A stretch of 64,000 nucleotides of DNA from Microcoleus sp. FACHB-61 (GCA_014695295.1 JACJNY010000069.1:1-64000), one strand, 5' to 3'; positions 1 through 9,908 are shown, counted from the first letter of the stretch. Numbers and translations: made by a program. The notes: generated from the sequence alone by a model not told the origin.

Positions 1-106
1 GGTGATGCGATAATTGCACAGCTCTTTGGGTGTTTTTACTCACTATTATCTCGGATGATTCACTTTTACCCTCTCAATCCGCGTATGTGCCAGTTGGGGG
101 TGCGGA

Positions 107-355
107 ATGTGGGTTATACCGGGAACAAAAGCAATATTTCTGAGTTCGCTATTTTTTACGCTCCACCACATTTTTGTAATAGCAGCTTACAGCGACTGGC
201 AGGCTGTGCTCTTAGGCTCCTTAGCTGTCTTCGCCGCCGGGATAGTTTGGTCGCACTCTTATCTGACTTACCGTTCGCTTTGGTCTAGTTATATCAGCCA
301 CGCGATCGCCGATTTTGCCCTCGCAATTATTGGTTGGCAAGTCCTCTTTAACTAG
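107..355 (+). pseudogene. C-terminal remnant of a CPBP-family intramembrane protease
   Basis: The 82-residue frame is hydrophobic and carries two signatures of the C-terminal half of CPBP (Abi/CaaX-type) membrane proteases: an FTLHH segment near residue 18 and SHAIAD near residue 64, which would be the later metal-binding motifs. The EExxxR motif expected upstream is absent. This reading frame has stops at 11-13 and 56-58, and the other two frames do not supply a clean continuation, so the gene is broken or its first half is frameshifted beyond the window edge. Its stop overlaps by a few bases the end of the convergent histidine kinase gene. A short intact gene starting here is possible but would lack the catalytic core. 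Confidence 0.5.
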
Positions 356-2597
356 CTGCTTTTTCAGCGACTCTCGCCGGCAATTCTACAGTAAAAATTG
401 ACCCTTTTCCCAACTCGCTCTCCAAACCAATATCTCCACCCATCATCTGACAGAATTTCTTGGCGATTGCCAGTCCCAAACCCGTACCGCCGTACCTGCG
501 AGTAGTAGACTCGTCCGCTTGCGTAAAAGCGTGAAATACTCTCTCCATTTGCTCTGCACTCATTCCAATTCCAGTATCGCTGACTTTGAAACTAATCCAT
601 TCTTCACAAGCCGAAATAGCCGATTCTGATTCTTTCTTCCTTTTTTCTCCTTCCCGCTTCGCTTCTAAACTTAAAACATCAGATTTTACTTCCTCCTCTC
701 CCAGAAAACTAACTTTTTCTTCTTGCTTCCCCGTTCCCTCTCCTTTCTTCCTTCTAAAGCGCCTTACTTCTAAAGTAATTTTACCAGCTTCGGTAAATTT
801 GCTGGCATTGCTCAGCAGGTTTAACAAACACTGATAAATCTTAGTAATATCAGTATAAACCGTGCCGATATCTGGCGGACAATGGACGGTCAAAACATTG
901 CGATTTTTGTCAACCAAAGGTTTAATAGTAGTAGCGACATCGTTGATTAGTGTCGAAATTTCGCAGGTTTCTAAGTATAGTTCTATTCTGCCAGCTTCAA
1001 TTTTAGAAATATCCAAAATATCATTAATGAGAGATAACAAATGTTGGCCTGCATTATTAATTCTTTGCAAATCCGGCAGTAATTCTTCACAATTCAGATC
1101 GGAGGCTTCCTCTTCTAACATTTCGCTGTAGCCGATAATCGCATTCAGAGGCGTGCGTAGCTCGTGGCTCATATTTGCCATAAATAAGCTTTTTGCTTTG
1201 CTAGCTTTTTCAGCTTCGGTGCGAGCTTTGTCTGCTTCCTGATTTTTGGCTTCCAAGCTAGCAAATAACTTTTGCAACTGCACAGCCATGCGATTGAAAG
1301 CTTTGGCTAAAGTTCCCAATTCATCTTGGCGCTCGATATTTACTCTCTGATTCCAGTCGCCGCTAGAAAGCTGTCTTGCTGCAACTGTCAAGCGCCCGAT
1401 CGGCTGAACCAAACGGCTGGTTAATATCCACGCCAAACCGCCGACTCCCAAGACGGCAAGGGCGGCAATAGTAATTGCAAATTGCCAAAATAACTGTTCT
1501 TTTTCTAAGACTTCAGCTTCTTCCTGCAAGATAATTACGCCCCACCCACTGTCTAATTGATTCAGACATGAAAGCCATTTCACTCCCCGCTCATCGGCGA
1601 AGTAAAATGCACCACTTTTGCCTGCTAATAGGGTTTTCACTGGCGGATAGTTGCTGAGGTTTATTAGTTGCTTTCCCGCAAGTAATTTCGGGTCGGGATG
1701 AGCGATTAATTGACCTTTTTTGTCCACCAAAAAAGCGAAGCCTGTTTTGCCGATGCGGACTGTTCCGATCGAGCGAGCGAGGTCGCTCAATAATATACCT
1801 ATAATAGCTACTCCTTGAATCTTTCCCAGTTGGTCGGCCGATCGATCAGTTGAATTTAATTGATGTGTTTGAGGAAATTGTTGTTGAAAATTAGTTGCTA
1901 GTTCGAGAAGCTGCTTGGTTGTAAAATCGACGCTGCCACCGGCCTGCAAGCCTGAATATTTTTTTTGAAATTGAGCAACGGCGTCGGCGGTGGCGTTTCC
2001 GTAAATTCCCGTAATGTCGTTTTTGTAATAGCCGAGTTGTTTGAGTTGCTGCTGCAATTCGCTGACTGAATTTCCTCCATCGCCCAAACTTAAACTAGCA
2101 AATTCCCGAATGGGTGTTGAGAAAATAACTGCGGGTTTTCCAGTTAAGCGAGATATCAAAGCTTGGTGGGTAATTTCAGTTCCAGCAACTGCACTTTTAA
2201 ACCAATAGCGATCGCTGCGGTTGATGCGATCGGGCGGCGTGCCGCTGCCGCGGGCGACAACGTACCCTTCTAAATTGTAAGCTTCGGCAAGGTATATGTG
2301 GCTGTAACTGCGGTTGATGCCAACTAGCAGCGGCAACTGGGTGCTGGCATTCATGCTGATTATACTGGGATTTTGACTGATGCTGCGCAACACTCGAACG
2401 TTCATTTGTTCCCACCGCCAGATGCTTTCAGTTAAGACATCTGCTTTTAATTCTAGGTTTTGTTTCGCTTGCGATCGAATAATGTTAGCTGCGTGAAAAC
2501 TGGCAAACCATATCGCTGCAAGCATCGGCGGCACAACCCCCAAGAGTACACCGATTGTCATCCGGAATCGCAAACTTAGGAAAAATGATTCTTTCAT
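348..2597 (-). CDS. Membrane sensor histidine kinase (dCache with embedded peptidoglycan-binding-like domain, HAMP, HisKA, HATPase)
   Basis: A 749-residue sensor kinase. A first membrane helix lies near residues 12-34 and a second near 371-393, enclosing a dCache-like extracytoplasmic sensor. Inside that sensor, about residues 176-232, is a segment that looks like a PG_binding_1 domain ([28 protein letters not shown]). A HAMP linker (about 394-445) and coiled coil lead to the HisKA H-box SHELRTPLN (phospho-acceptor H478). The ATPase has its N box near 591-601, DTGIG at 674-678 and GGTGLGLA at 703-710. A charged low-complexity insert (about 612-664) separates N box and DTGIG. There is no receiver domain and no adjacent response regulator, so the partner is encoded elsewhere. 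The ligand is unknown; a cell-wall cue is an inference from the embedded domain only. Confidence 0.93.
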   Translation of the reverse strand: MKESFFLSLRFRMTIGVLLGVVPPMLAAIWFASFHAANIIRSQAKQNLELKADVLTESIWRWEQMNVRVLRSISQNPSIISMNASTQLPLLVGINRSYSHIYLAEAYNLEGYVVARGSGTPPDRINRSDRYWFKSAVAGTEITHQALISRLTGKPAVIFSTPIREFASLSLGDGGNSVSELQQQLKQLGYYKNDITGIYGNATADAVAQFQKKYSGLQAGGSVDFTTKQLLELATNFQQQFPQTHQLNSTDRSADQLGKIQGVAIIGILLSDLARSIGTVRIGKTGFAFLVDKKGQLIAHPDPKLLAGKQLINLSNYPPVKTLLAGKSGAFYFADERGVKWLSCLNQLDSGWGVIILQEEAEVLEKEQLFWQFAITIAALAVLGVGGLAWILTSRLVQPIGRLTVAARQLSSGDWNQRVNIERQDELGTLAKAFNRMAVQLQKLFASLEAKNQEADKARTEAEKASKAKSLFMANMSHELRTPLNAIIGYSEMLEEEASDLNCEELLPDLQRINNAGQHLLSLINDILDISKIEAGRIELYLETCEISTLINDVATTIKPLVDKNRNVLTVHCPPDIGTVYTDITKIYQCLLNLLSNASKFTEAGKITLEVRRFRRKKGEGTGKQEEKVSFLGEEEVKSDVLSLEAKREGEKRKKESESAISACEEWISFKVSDTGIGMSAEQMERVFHAFTQADESTTRRYGGTGLGLAIAKKFCQMMGGDIGLESELGKGSIFTVELPARVAEKAAS

Positions 2598-3701
2598 AAC
2601 ATGAATTTTTTTGTAAGCGAGGTTGTTTGATACATACCGCGAAGCTGCTGCTTAGGAGTCAAGGTTGGCACGATCTAAGCCGATCGGCCTAGAGTATTCC
2701 TTTTATCTTTACATGGTCATTTGATAATTTGCTGCTGAAGTCTTTTACGGTAATTACTTAGAGAGGACTTGGGCAGGGACGCTACATATACTCGCTCCAG
2801 AAGTGGCAATCGCTTTTGGGAACCCTTTCATTCGATCGCCTTTTATTAACGAATTTAAAACTCAGCCAGCTAATTAAATGTATAGCGGTGAAACTCTATG
2901 TTCTATAGCACAATTGGGAAATGTATTTTTTCAAACAGTCCTGGGCGCATCAAGCGGGTTTTTTCAGGGAAATACGACAAGTGAGGGCGAGGGATATCGG
3001 TTGAAAACCCGGTTTATTAACTCATTCGTGCGTTCAGGACGGTCATTCGCGCGATCGAGCCCCTGCAGGTATTTGAGAAAACCACCATCTCTGCATCCTC
3101 ACAAAAAACCATATTTTGTCAAGAATACCTACAGGACAGTTACAAAAAAAATCCAAGTCGCCCATCGGTGTTTTGATCTGTGGGAGCGATCTGGAAATCA
3201 ACATTTTCAAAGTAAGAGTTTCCTCTTTAATACAGTAAAAAATTTTGCCAACGGCGATGTCAATCTACTGAATAGTGTTACCAATGTTACCTTTAGCCCC
3301 CACAGTAAAAGTTGGGTGCTTTTCGGTTTCCCGTACATCCATTTCTGTAGCATAAGCAAGCTCTGTTATGTTAGACAGCAAATGTTGTTTAGCTTGGTGT
3401 TTGTCGCGAAAAAAGCTGTTGTTTGATAACGAATCTGTCTTTAGGAGGAACTTTCCGCCACAGAAAAATTATCCCTATAGTGGCTGTTTCGCGATCGCAT
3501 GAGTTGTTATTATCCATTCAATGACAGCGAATTTGTGGCAGATCAATACTGGGGTGTTGCGAATAGTCGCTAGGTTGGATTCTATGTACACACCAGGAAA
3601 GCGGTAATTAATTTTCACCCGCCCCTCTTTCCTTTCGATCTCTAACATCAGCGCTGGTAGCAGCGCCGTAAGCGACTCGGAGTCTTCAGCGGGATTTAAA
3701 A
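2598..3701. other. Long intergenic region between divergent genes, no supported gene
   Basis: About 1.1 kb separate the leftward kinase from the rightward glycosyltransferase. A 182-codon frame at 2878-3426 exists, but it has no recognisable motif, no convincing ribosome-binding site and unusual composition, so I treat it as chance. The region should hold promoters for both flanking genes; I could not assign -35/-10 boxes with confidence. Confidence 0.6.
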
Positions 3702-4859
3702 ATGAAAATCACCTTTGTTCTTCCTACTCTGTCTCTGACTGGTGGAATACGAGTAGTATCTATTTTCGCAGAACGTTTGAGAAAGCGAGGACACTCCGTG
3801 TTCGTCATCTCTGTACCCCACCCCCAACCGAGTATGCGCCAGCAAGTCAAGTCGCTGCTGCGCGGACGGGGTTGGATTTCCACACCTGAAAACGAACCCT
3901 CATTTTTTGATAACTTAGGTGTAGAACACAAAATTACCGATCACTACCGCCCGGTAGAGGACAAAGATGTACCTGATGCTGACGTAGTAGTGGCCACCTG
4001 GTGGGAAACCGCCGAGTGGGTAGCCAAACTCTCTCCCAGCAAAGGAGCAAAAGCTTATTTTATCCAGCACCACGAAGTTTTTGACTATCTACCTCAAGGT
4101 AGAGTAGAAGCAACCTGGATGCTGCCTATGCACAAAATTACGATCTCTCAGTGGTTAGTTGAGCTAGCTCGGACTAAATACGACGATAGCAAAGTTTCCT
4201 TAGCTCCTCCTACCGTGGACACCAAGCAATTTTACGCCTGTCCTCGCAACAAACAATCGGTTCCTACAGTTGGCCTAATGTACTCTACAATCTACTGGAA
4301 AGGAACCGACATTGCCCTCAAAGCTTTTTCCCTAGCTGCCGAAAAGATCCCCAACCTGCGTCTGGTTGCCTTCGGTACAGAGGCTCCATCCTCGGAATTG
4401 CCCCTACCGGCCAATGCCGAGTATGTAATTCAACCCGACCAAGACAAAATCAAAGATTATTACAGCAAATGCGATGCCTGGCTGCTGGCGAGCCGCTCAG
4501 AAGGCTTTGGCTTGCCCATTATCGAAGCGATGGCGTGCCGCACTCCCGTCATCAGTACCCCAGCAGGCGCTGCTCCTGAAATTTTGAGCGGCGGTACAGG
4601 CATACTTGTAAGACCAGAAGATCCCGAAGAAATGGCAAAAGCCATAGAGCGTATCTGTCAGATGCCAAATTCCAAGTGGCAAGCCCTGTCCGAAGCAGCC
4701 TATGCCAAGGTGAACAATTATACTTGGGATGATGCCACGGCTCATTTTGAAGCGGCATTGAAAGTTGCTGTAGACAAATCTAAGCAGCGCGAGGTTAACA
4801 TAGTTTCCTGTTCTCCCTACTACGATGTGGCTCAAGGAAAAATTCCAGTTGGATGCTAA
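3702..4859 (+). CDS. GT4-type (GT-B fold) glycosyltransferase, copy 1
   Basis: A 385-residue glycosyltransferase of the GT4/RfaB type. The N terminus has the Rossmann strand and glycine turn of a GT-B fold (KITFVLPTLSLTGGIRVVS). The C-terminal nucleotide-sugar site is clear: SRSEGFGLPIIEAMACRTPVI, in which the EGFGLPIIEAMA part carries the conserved EX7E pattern, followed by GAAPEIL. It should transfer a sugar from a nucleotide-activated donor in the cytoplasm during polysaccharide assembly. A closely similar gene follows about 440 bp downstream, and a polymerase-like membrane protein and a TagA-type transferase come next, which supports an exopolysaccharide role. Sugar and acceptor cannot be read from the sequence. 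Confidence 0.92.
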   Translation: MKITFVLPTLSLTGGIRVVSIFAERLRKRGHSVFVISVPHPQPSMRQQVKSLLRGRGWISTPENEPSFFDNLGVEHKITDHYRPVEDKDVPDADVVVATWWETAEWVAKLSPSKGAKAYFIQHHEVFDYLPQGRVEATWMLPMHKITISQWLVELARTKYDDSKVSLAPPTVDTKQFYACPRNKQSVPTVGLMYSTIYWKGTDIALKAFSLAAEKIPNLRLVAFGTEAPSSELPLPANAEYVIQPDQDKIKDYYSKCDAWLLASRSEGFGLPIIEAMACRTPVISTPAGAAPEILSGGTGILVRPEDPEEMAKAIERICQMPNSKWQALSEAAYAKVNNYTWDDATAHFEAALKVAVDKSKQREVNIVSCSPYYDVAQGKIPVGC

Positions 4860-5301
4860 CGCAACCATTTGAAATTATGCGCTAGCCGCTCGCTGTGGCG
4901 CGGGATGATCAGCAGAAACTCAATATCGTTTGGTGGGGTGCTTCTGCCAAAACTAAAATCGCCCATATCCTGTTTTCTACCCAGCAGTCTCGACACGTAC
5001 GCTGACCGCACCGACTAGCGAATACTGGTTATAAAGCGATCGTCGGCCAAAATCTGAACCCGAGTGCAACGGAGGTTTTAAGGCTGGCGCCGTTACAGGT
5101 TAAACTTGTGTAGTCATCAAACCTCTCCCGATTTGTAATTGGGGAAATTCCCTGACGACAAAGTAAGATCGGGTCGACTATCAAGTGACGATCGCCTCCA
5201 GCAGACACCCGCACCCTGCAGAAAAGCCAAAAAGAGGCTGGTAAGTGGGAACTTGCTGTTATGGAGGAGTTTTAACCAGTATCCATCTTCAGCATCTATT
5301 C
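4860..5301. other. Spacer between duplicated glycosyltransferases
   Basis: About 440 bp between the two paralogous glycosyltransferase genes. A stop-free run of roughly 35 codons near 4915-5020 has no identifiable homology, and frames over 5029-5333 look like chance. No terminator hairpin or RNA motif was recognised. It may be a remnant of the duplicated segment or carry its own promoter. Confidence 0.5.
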
Positions 5302-6426
5302 ATGAAAATTACTTTTGTCCTTCCTACCCTTAGTCTTACAGGTGGCATGAGGGTTTTATCTATCTACACAGAACTTCTCCAAAAGCGAGGACACAAAATA
5401 GTTATCGTCTCTACGCCCCCGGGGCAACCGACTTTGATGCAACAATTGCGATCGTTGCTCAGAGGTAGGGGTTGGCAGTCCGCTCCCAAGAAACAACCGT
5501 CTCACTTTGACAAGGTGGATGTCGAAACCCGAGTTCTCGAAACCTACCGTCCAATTACCGACCTGGACGTACCTGATGCCGATATTATCATGGCTACTTG
5601 GTGGGAAACTGCCGAGTGGGTGGCAAAACTCTCTCCGAGTAAAGGAACAAAAGTATATTTTCTTCAACACTACGAGGCTTTTGACTATGTACCAAAAGGT
5701 AGAGTAGAGGCAACTTGGCGGCTGCCGATGCACAAAATCGCTGTGGCCCAGTGGCTGGCCGACATAGCTCGGAATGAATACGGCGATTTGTCTGTATCTC
5801 TCGTCCCTCCTACGGTGGACACCAAACAGTTTTATGACCCCCAGTCGCGAGCGAAGCAGCCGCGAGGCAAGCAATTAGTTCCCACAGTCGGGATGTACTA
5901 TACTACAACTCCTTGGAAAGGCTGCGATCTTGCCCTGAAAGCTTTCTCTATAGCTGCTGAAAAAATTCCTAACCTTCGTTTAGTTGCCTTTGGTTGCGGC
6001 GGCGATACTCCTCCTTCCAATTTGCTGCCTAAGGGTACTGAGTATAAGAAAGCACCTACTCAAGACGAACTAAAAGAATTTTACAGCAAATGCGATGCTT
6101 GGCTGTTTTCCAGCAGATCCGAAGGCTTCGGCTTGCCAATTTTAGAAGCTATGGCTTGCGGCACTCCAGTCATCGGCACTCCTGCTGGTGCGGCTCCGGA
6201 ACTACTTGCTGGCGGGGGTGGCATACTTGTCAAGCCAGAAGACCCAGAGGATATGGCAAAAGCGATCGAGCAGATTTGTCAGTTGTCTGATGCCGAATGG
6301 CGGGCCATGTCCGAGACTGCTTTGGACACGGTGATAAATTATACCTGGGAGGATGCAACTAATCTCTTTGAGGCGGCACTTTACGCTGCTTTGGAACGTC
6401 AGGCACAATTAACGGAGAAGGCGTAA
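5302..6426 (+). CDS. GT4-type (GT-B fold) glycosyltransferase, copy 2
   Basis: A 374-residue paralogue of the gene at 3702-4859, similar along its whole length (same KITFVLPTLSLTGG start, same WWETAEWVAKLSPSKG block, same SRSEGFGLPI.EAMACGTPVI donor site). The open frame extends upstream to 5245, but alignment with copy 1 puts the start at the ATG at 5302. Copy 2 keeps the usual glycine in MACGTPVI, whereas copy 1 has arginine there. It has a small insertion near residues 174-180 (around 5845-5866, repeat-like sequence) relative to copy 1. The tandem pair points to local duplication and possibly different acceptor specificities. It probably acts with the neighbouring polysaccharide genes. Confidence 0.92.
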   Translation: MKITFVLPTLSLTGGMRVLSIYTELLQKRGHKIVIVSTPPGQPTLMQQLRSLLRGRGWQSAPKKQPSHFDKVDVETRVLETYRPITDLDVPDADIIMATWWETAEWVAKLSPSKGTKVYFLQHYEAFDYVPKGRVEATWRLPMHKIAVAQWLADIARNEYGDLSVSLVPPTVDTKQFYDPQSRAKQPRGKQLVPTVGMYYTTTPWKGCDLALKAFSIAAEKIPNLRLVAFGCGGDTPPSNLLPKGTEYKKAPTQDELKEFYSKCDAWLFSSRSEGFGLPILEAMACGTPVIGTPAGAAPELLAGGGGILVKPEDPEDMAKAIEQICQLSDAEWRAMSETALDTVINYTWEDATNLFEAALYAALERQAQLTEKA

Positions 6427-6531
6427 AATTGAGGTTGATTTAAAAAATTGGGGTTGGGCGATCGTTTAAGCGAGAATTTTTATCGGGCACATTGAGTTGT
6501 CTTTCTACAATTTTACTGCCAAAAAAGACCT

Positions 6532-7902
6532 ATGGTTGCATTAATCCCACTTGCTATGTTCGGCTTTATTCCAGTCGTTTTTTACCTGTTTGTGAGGTTT
6601 CCGGCTCAGCGGGCGGTAATTATAAGTTTTGTGGCAGCGTGGCTGTTTTTACCGCAAGCTTCTTATCCCATCCCCTCATTGCCACCGTATACCAAAATCT
6701 CTGCAGCTTGCTACGGCATTTTGCTGGGGACTCTTATCTACGATACTGCGCGCCTCACATCTTTTAAGCCCGGTTGGCTGGACGTGCCAATGGTAATTTA
6801 CTGTTTGTGTCCAATTTTTTCACAAGTTAGTAATGGCGGCAGCCCGATTTCTCCGACTGTCAACCAAATCGTTACTTGGGGTCTGCCTTATTTTTTAGGA
6901 CGCTTGTATGTGGGTAGTTTAGACGGGCTGCGACAATTGGCGATCGGGATTTTTGCAGGTGGGTTGGCCTACATTCCTTTTACTTTAATTGAAGGGGTTA
7001 GGGGCCCAATTCTGCACCAAATGATTTACGGCGTCAATGCCTTTGAGGACTGGGGTCAAGCAAGGCGTCTGGGGGGGTGGAGACCGGTAGTATTTATGCA
7101 GCACGGTTTGATGGTGGGCCTGTGGATGATGACAGCAGCCTTAATTGCTGTTTGGCTTTGGCAAACTGGGACGCTCAAAAAGTTTCAGGGTCGCAACATC
7201 AAGACTTTAGCAATTATATTAACTATCGCTTTTTTCCTGTGCCGTTCTACTGGCGCCTACAGTTTATTTGGAATGGCGTTGCTCGTATTATTCTCTGCCA
7301 AGTGGTTTCGCACCTCTTTGCCCCTGCTATTTATAATTGGATATATAGTGTTTTATCTGTACATAGCTGCATCGGGTCAATTTTCGAGCAAAGATGTGAT
7401 TGACTTCATCACTCAAATATTTGGCGAAGAACGAGCCGGCTCTCTGAAGTTTAGATTTGACAATGAAGAGATATTGGGCGAAAAAGCGCGGCAAAGATTT
7501 CTTTTTGGCTGGGGGGATTCCGGCGGAAACCGCGTGTACGACGGGTACGGTAATGATATCTCGGTCACCGACAGCTTATGGATTATTGCATTTGGCATCA
7601 ACGGTGCAGTCGGTTTAGTTAGTTTATTTTCTTCATTGTTACTTCCTGTTATCGTCTTTTGCGTGTCCAAGTATCCCGCCAGAACCTGGTCTAATCCCAA
7701 AGTAGCGCCCGCTGCCGCCCTGGGAGTAGCCTTAACTATGTACGTGTTTGACTGTGTTTTGAACGCTATGACTAACCCGATTTTTGCGCTGATTGCTGGA
7801 GGAATATCGGGTCTGGTCTTAAAAGCTCCAGAAAGTCTTAAGGCTAAGAAAACCACTTCGCTCCCCAGAAGACAGTCGCTGGTTCACCAAAAATCAGGAT
7901 AA
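6532..7902 (+). CDS. O-antigen polymerase/ligase-like polytopic membrane protein
   Basis: A 456-residue protein with about ten hydrophobic helices over most of its length and one larger hydrophilic stretch near residues 285-340. That topology and the context are characteristic of Wzy/WaaL-type proteins, which polymerise or ligate lipid-linked glycans on the outer face of the cytoplasmic membrane. I see WRPVVFMQHGLM near residues 183-194 and GWGDSGGNR in the hydrophilic stretch, but no signature that separates polymerase from ligase. It lies about 100 bp after two glycosyltransferases on the same strand and before a TagA-type transferase, so a role in exopolysaccharide assembly is likely. The C-terminal 20 residues are basic and repeat-like. 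Confidence 0.78.
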   Translation: MVALIPLAMFGFIPVVFYLFVRFPAQRAVIISFVAAWLFLPQASYPIPSLPPYTKISAACYGILLGTLIYDTARLTSFKPGWLDVPMVIYCLCPIFSQVSNGGSPISPTVNQIVTWGLPYFLGRLYVGSLDGLRQLAIGIFAGGLAYIPFTLIEGVRGPILHQMIYGVNAFEDWGQARRLGGWRPVVFMQHGLMVGLWMMTAALIAVWLWQTGTLKKFQGRNIKTLAIILTIAFFLCRSTGAYSLFGMALLVLFSAKWFRTSLPLLFIIGYIVFYLYIAASGQFSSKDVIDFITQIFGEERAGSLKFRFDNEEILGEKARQRFLFGWGDSGGNRVYDGYGNDISVTDSLWIIAFGINGAVGLVSLFSSLLLPVIVFCVSKYPARTWSNPKVAPAAALGVALTMYVFDCVLNAMTNPIFALIAGGISGLVLKAPESLKAKKTTSLPRRQSLVHQKSG

Positions 7903-8035
7903 TTTTCAGGAATGCGATCGCGGCTTCGCTCAAAGCTTGAAAATATCTTGCATTCGCTGGATACAAAAAATAAAAAATCTACCCTTTTTGCATACACTAA
8001 AGTTCGGAAGTTGCGATGTATTTCTCAATAGGATG

Positions 8036-8070
8036 AAATTAATTTCAAAAATTATTTTTGAAATTAATTT
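8036..8070. repeat. Perfect AT-rich inverted repeat, 16-bp arms
   Basis: The arms aaattaatttcaaaaa (8036-8051) and tttttgaaattaattt (8055-8070) are perfectly complementary with a 3-base loop. It lies about 130 bp downstream of the polymerase-like gene and 270 bp upstream of the TagA-type gene. The AT content makes it a poor intrinsic terminator; it could be a regulator-binding site or a cruciform-forming spacer. Confidence 0.8.
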
Positions 8071-8289
8071 GCAATGCTTGAACTATTAGCAGGGGATGGG
8101 TTTTTTATTAAAACAGTGTGGCGATTTGTAAACAACATTGCCCTTCATACACTTTTTGCTAAAACGAGCTGATTCTTTACACAATCTTTAAAAAACCTGA
8201 CTGGACAGGTAGGGTGTACGGGGATATACTTAAAAAATTATATTCACTGAAGCGCCCCAGTAGTGAAAACACGAGGCTGTATTGTGGGT

Positions 8290-8295
8290 TATAAT
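8290..8295 (+). promoter_or_regulatory. Candidate -10 box of the TagA-type gene
   Basis: A perfect TATAAT lies 44 bp before the start codon of the 8339 gene, which also has a GGTGGAAGGG ribosome-binding-like sequence just upstream. No good -35 hexamer was found at 17 bp, so this is tentative. Confidence 0.4.
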
Positions 8296-8338
8296 AGTTT
8301 GAGTTGTAGTTTAATATAAAGGTGGAAGGGAATAATAC

Positions 8339-9133
8339 ATGAAAACAGTTAATTTATTGAATGTCTCGATAGATAACTTGTCAATAACAGAGTTGTTTGA
8401 AAAACTCGACTCCGAAGGTGGTGTCGTATTTACGCCAAATGTAGACCACTTGATTAAGTTGCAGTATGACCGCGACTTCTATGAAGCTTACAATAAATCT
8501 AGTTATAGAGTCTGCGACAGCCAAATATTGATGTATGCCTCCAAGTTTTTGGGTACTCCTATCAAAGAAAAAATTTCAGGTTCTGACTTGTTTCCTGCAT
8601 TTTATATGTATCACAAAGATAACGAGAACATGAAAATATTTTTGCTGGGAGCTGCTGAAGGTATTGCTAAGAAAGCCCAGGAAAAAATTAACCAAAAACT
8701 TGGTAGAGAAATAGTGGTTGAAGCACATTCTCCTTCTTTTGGCTTTGAAAAGAATGAGGAAGAGTGTGAAAAAATAATTGACGCGATCAATAAATCAGGA
8801 GCTACAGTTCTCGCAATAGGGGTGGGAGCCCCCAAGCAAGAGAAGTGGCTGGTTAAATACAAGAGCAAATTAACACACGTCAAAATTTTCTTAGCAGTAG
8901 GTGCAACCATTGATTTTGAAGCTGGTTGCAAAGCAAGATCTCCCAAATGGATGAGCGAAGTCGGCATAGAATGGGCGTACCGACTGTTAAGTGAACCGAG
9001 AAGGTTGTGGAAAAGATATTTGATAGAAGGTCTGCCTTTTTTCCGATTAATCTTAGAACAAAAATTAGGGTTTTATAAAAAGCCTTTCCTTGAGGGCAAA
9101 ACCAGGAAGCTAGAATGGGAAGGCGGTTCCTAA
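8339..9133 (+). CDS. WecG/TagA/CpsF-family glycosyltransferase (GT26)
   Basis: A 264-residue protein with the family landmarks: VFTPNVDHLIKL near residue 30, a VCDSQILMY block near 60, GSDLFPAF near 80, LLGAAEGIA near 100, and the highly conserved AIGVGAPKQEKWL near 160 followed by GATIDFEAG and ARSPKWMSEVGIEWAYRL. The family transfers N-acetylmannosaminuronic acid or a similar sugar to a lipid-linked acceptor at the membrane. Family length is about 240-260, so the gene is complete. It is preceded by a good ribosome-binding site (around 8322-8332) and closes the polysaccharide block that starts at 3702. The specific donor sugar is not determinable. Confidence 0.95.
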   Translation: MKTVNLLNVSIDNLSITELFEKLDSEGGVVFTPNVDHLIKLQYDRDFYEAYNKSSYRVCDSQILMYASKFLGTPIKEKISGSDLFPAFYMYHKDNENMKIFLLGAAEGIAKKAQEKINQKLGREIVVEAHSPSFGFEKNEEECEKIIDAINKSGATVLAIGVGAPKQEKWLVKYKSKLTHVKIFLAVGATIDFEAGCKARSPKWMSEVGIEWAYRLLSEPRRLWKRYLIEGLPFFRLILEQKLGFYKKPFLEGKTRKLEWEGGS

Positions 9134-9318
9134 AAGCTGGATCGACAAATATCTAGCGTAAATTAAGCTGAGTATGAGAGAAAGTGCGCTTGACTTCAAG
9201 GTAAGGCGGATGCAAGCTGTGGATAGTCCGATCGCACATTCTCTCAAAATTATTCATTTTTGCTTTCAAGTCCAGGTAAAATCGGAATGAAACCTCTTGT
9301 GGAAATTCCTGATTAGGG

Positions 9319-9771
9319 ATGCAACCGATGAATCTGCCTTCTTTCTTGTGGTTGTGGAAAATAGCTGCTTGGTCAATGGGTGTCTCCCTGTTAGCTTACC
9401 TGTTGCTGGCCGTTACTGGAACTTGGATGTTTGGGGCCCGCACTACGAAACAGCCGCGACCCAAATGGCTGCGTCCCTTTCATTTAGCGACTGGTGCGGG
9501 GATGGCAACTTTGGTAATTTTACTAATGGGAATTGGCGTAGTCGGTACGCTGGGATACTACGGCAACTTAGGCCACTCGGCTCATTTACCGGCGGGGTTA
9601 ACTGTTGTGGCTTTGGTGTTGATTTCTGTTGCAAGCGGGCTGCAAATTGGCCCTAAACATCCTTGGGCGCGTCCCCTCCACATCGGCACTAATTTAGCTT
9701 TGTTTGGGGGATTTGTGACTGTGTTGCTCACGGGATGGACTATTGTACAAAAATATTTGCCGAAAGTCTAA
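9319..9771 (+). CDS. DUF4079 four-helix membrane protein
   Basis: A 150-residue protein of the DUF4079 type, found in cyanobacteria and plastids. Four hydrophobic helices are visible, and histidines near helix ends (RPFHLATGAG, GHSAHLPAG, ARPLHIGTNL) resemble the haem-binding pattern of cytochrome-b561/ferric-reductase-like proteins. A redox role in thylakoid or plasma membrane is therefore plausible but unproven. A second ATG three codons in (9328) is an equally good start. It stands alone, with no co-directional partner close by. Confidence 0.85.
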   Translation: MQPMNLPSFLWLWKIAAWSMGVSLLAYLLLAVTGTWMFGARTTKQPRPKWLRPFHLATGAGMATLVILLMGIGVVGTLGYYGNLGHSAHLPAGLTVVALVLISVASGLQIGPKHPWARPLHIGTNLALFGGFVTVLLTGWTIVQKYLPKV

Positions 9772-9780
9772 AAATTATGT

Positions 9781-9908
9781 ATTAGGTTTAACTTGACGCG
9801 CGAATTATAGGGGTAAGGTGCTCCGTGCGCACCCTACATAATTAAGTTTAGTTTGACGCGCGAATTATAGGGGTAAGGTGCTCCGTGTTCACCCTACATA
9901 ATTAGGTT
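9781..9908. repeat. Tandem duplication of a 60-bp unit carrying a GGTAAGGTG...CACCCTAC palindrome
   Basis: Units 9781-9840 and 9841-9900 are nearly identical, with a few mismatches (e.g. GTGCGC vs GTGTTC). A third copy starts at 9901 and breaks off. Each unit contains a hairpin of the dispersed family also seen at 13519, 21361, 21408, 50728 and 51912. Confidence 0.9.

Noticed and set aside
2878-3426. 182-codon plus-strand frame upstream of the glycosyltransferases
   Set aside because: No motif, no ribosome-binding site, composition unlike the neighbouring genes; long frames arise by chance in this stretch.
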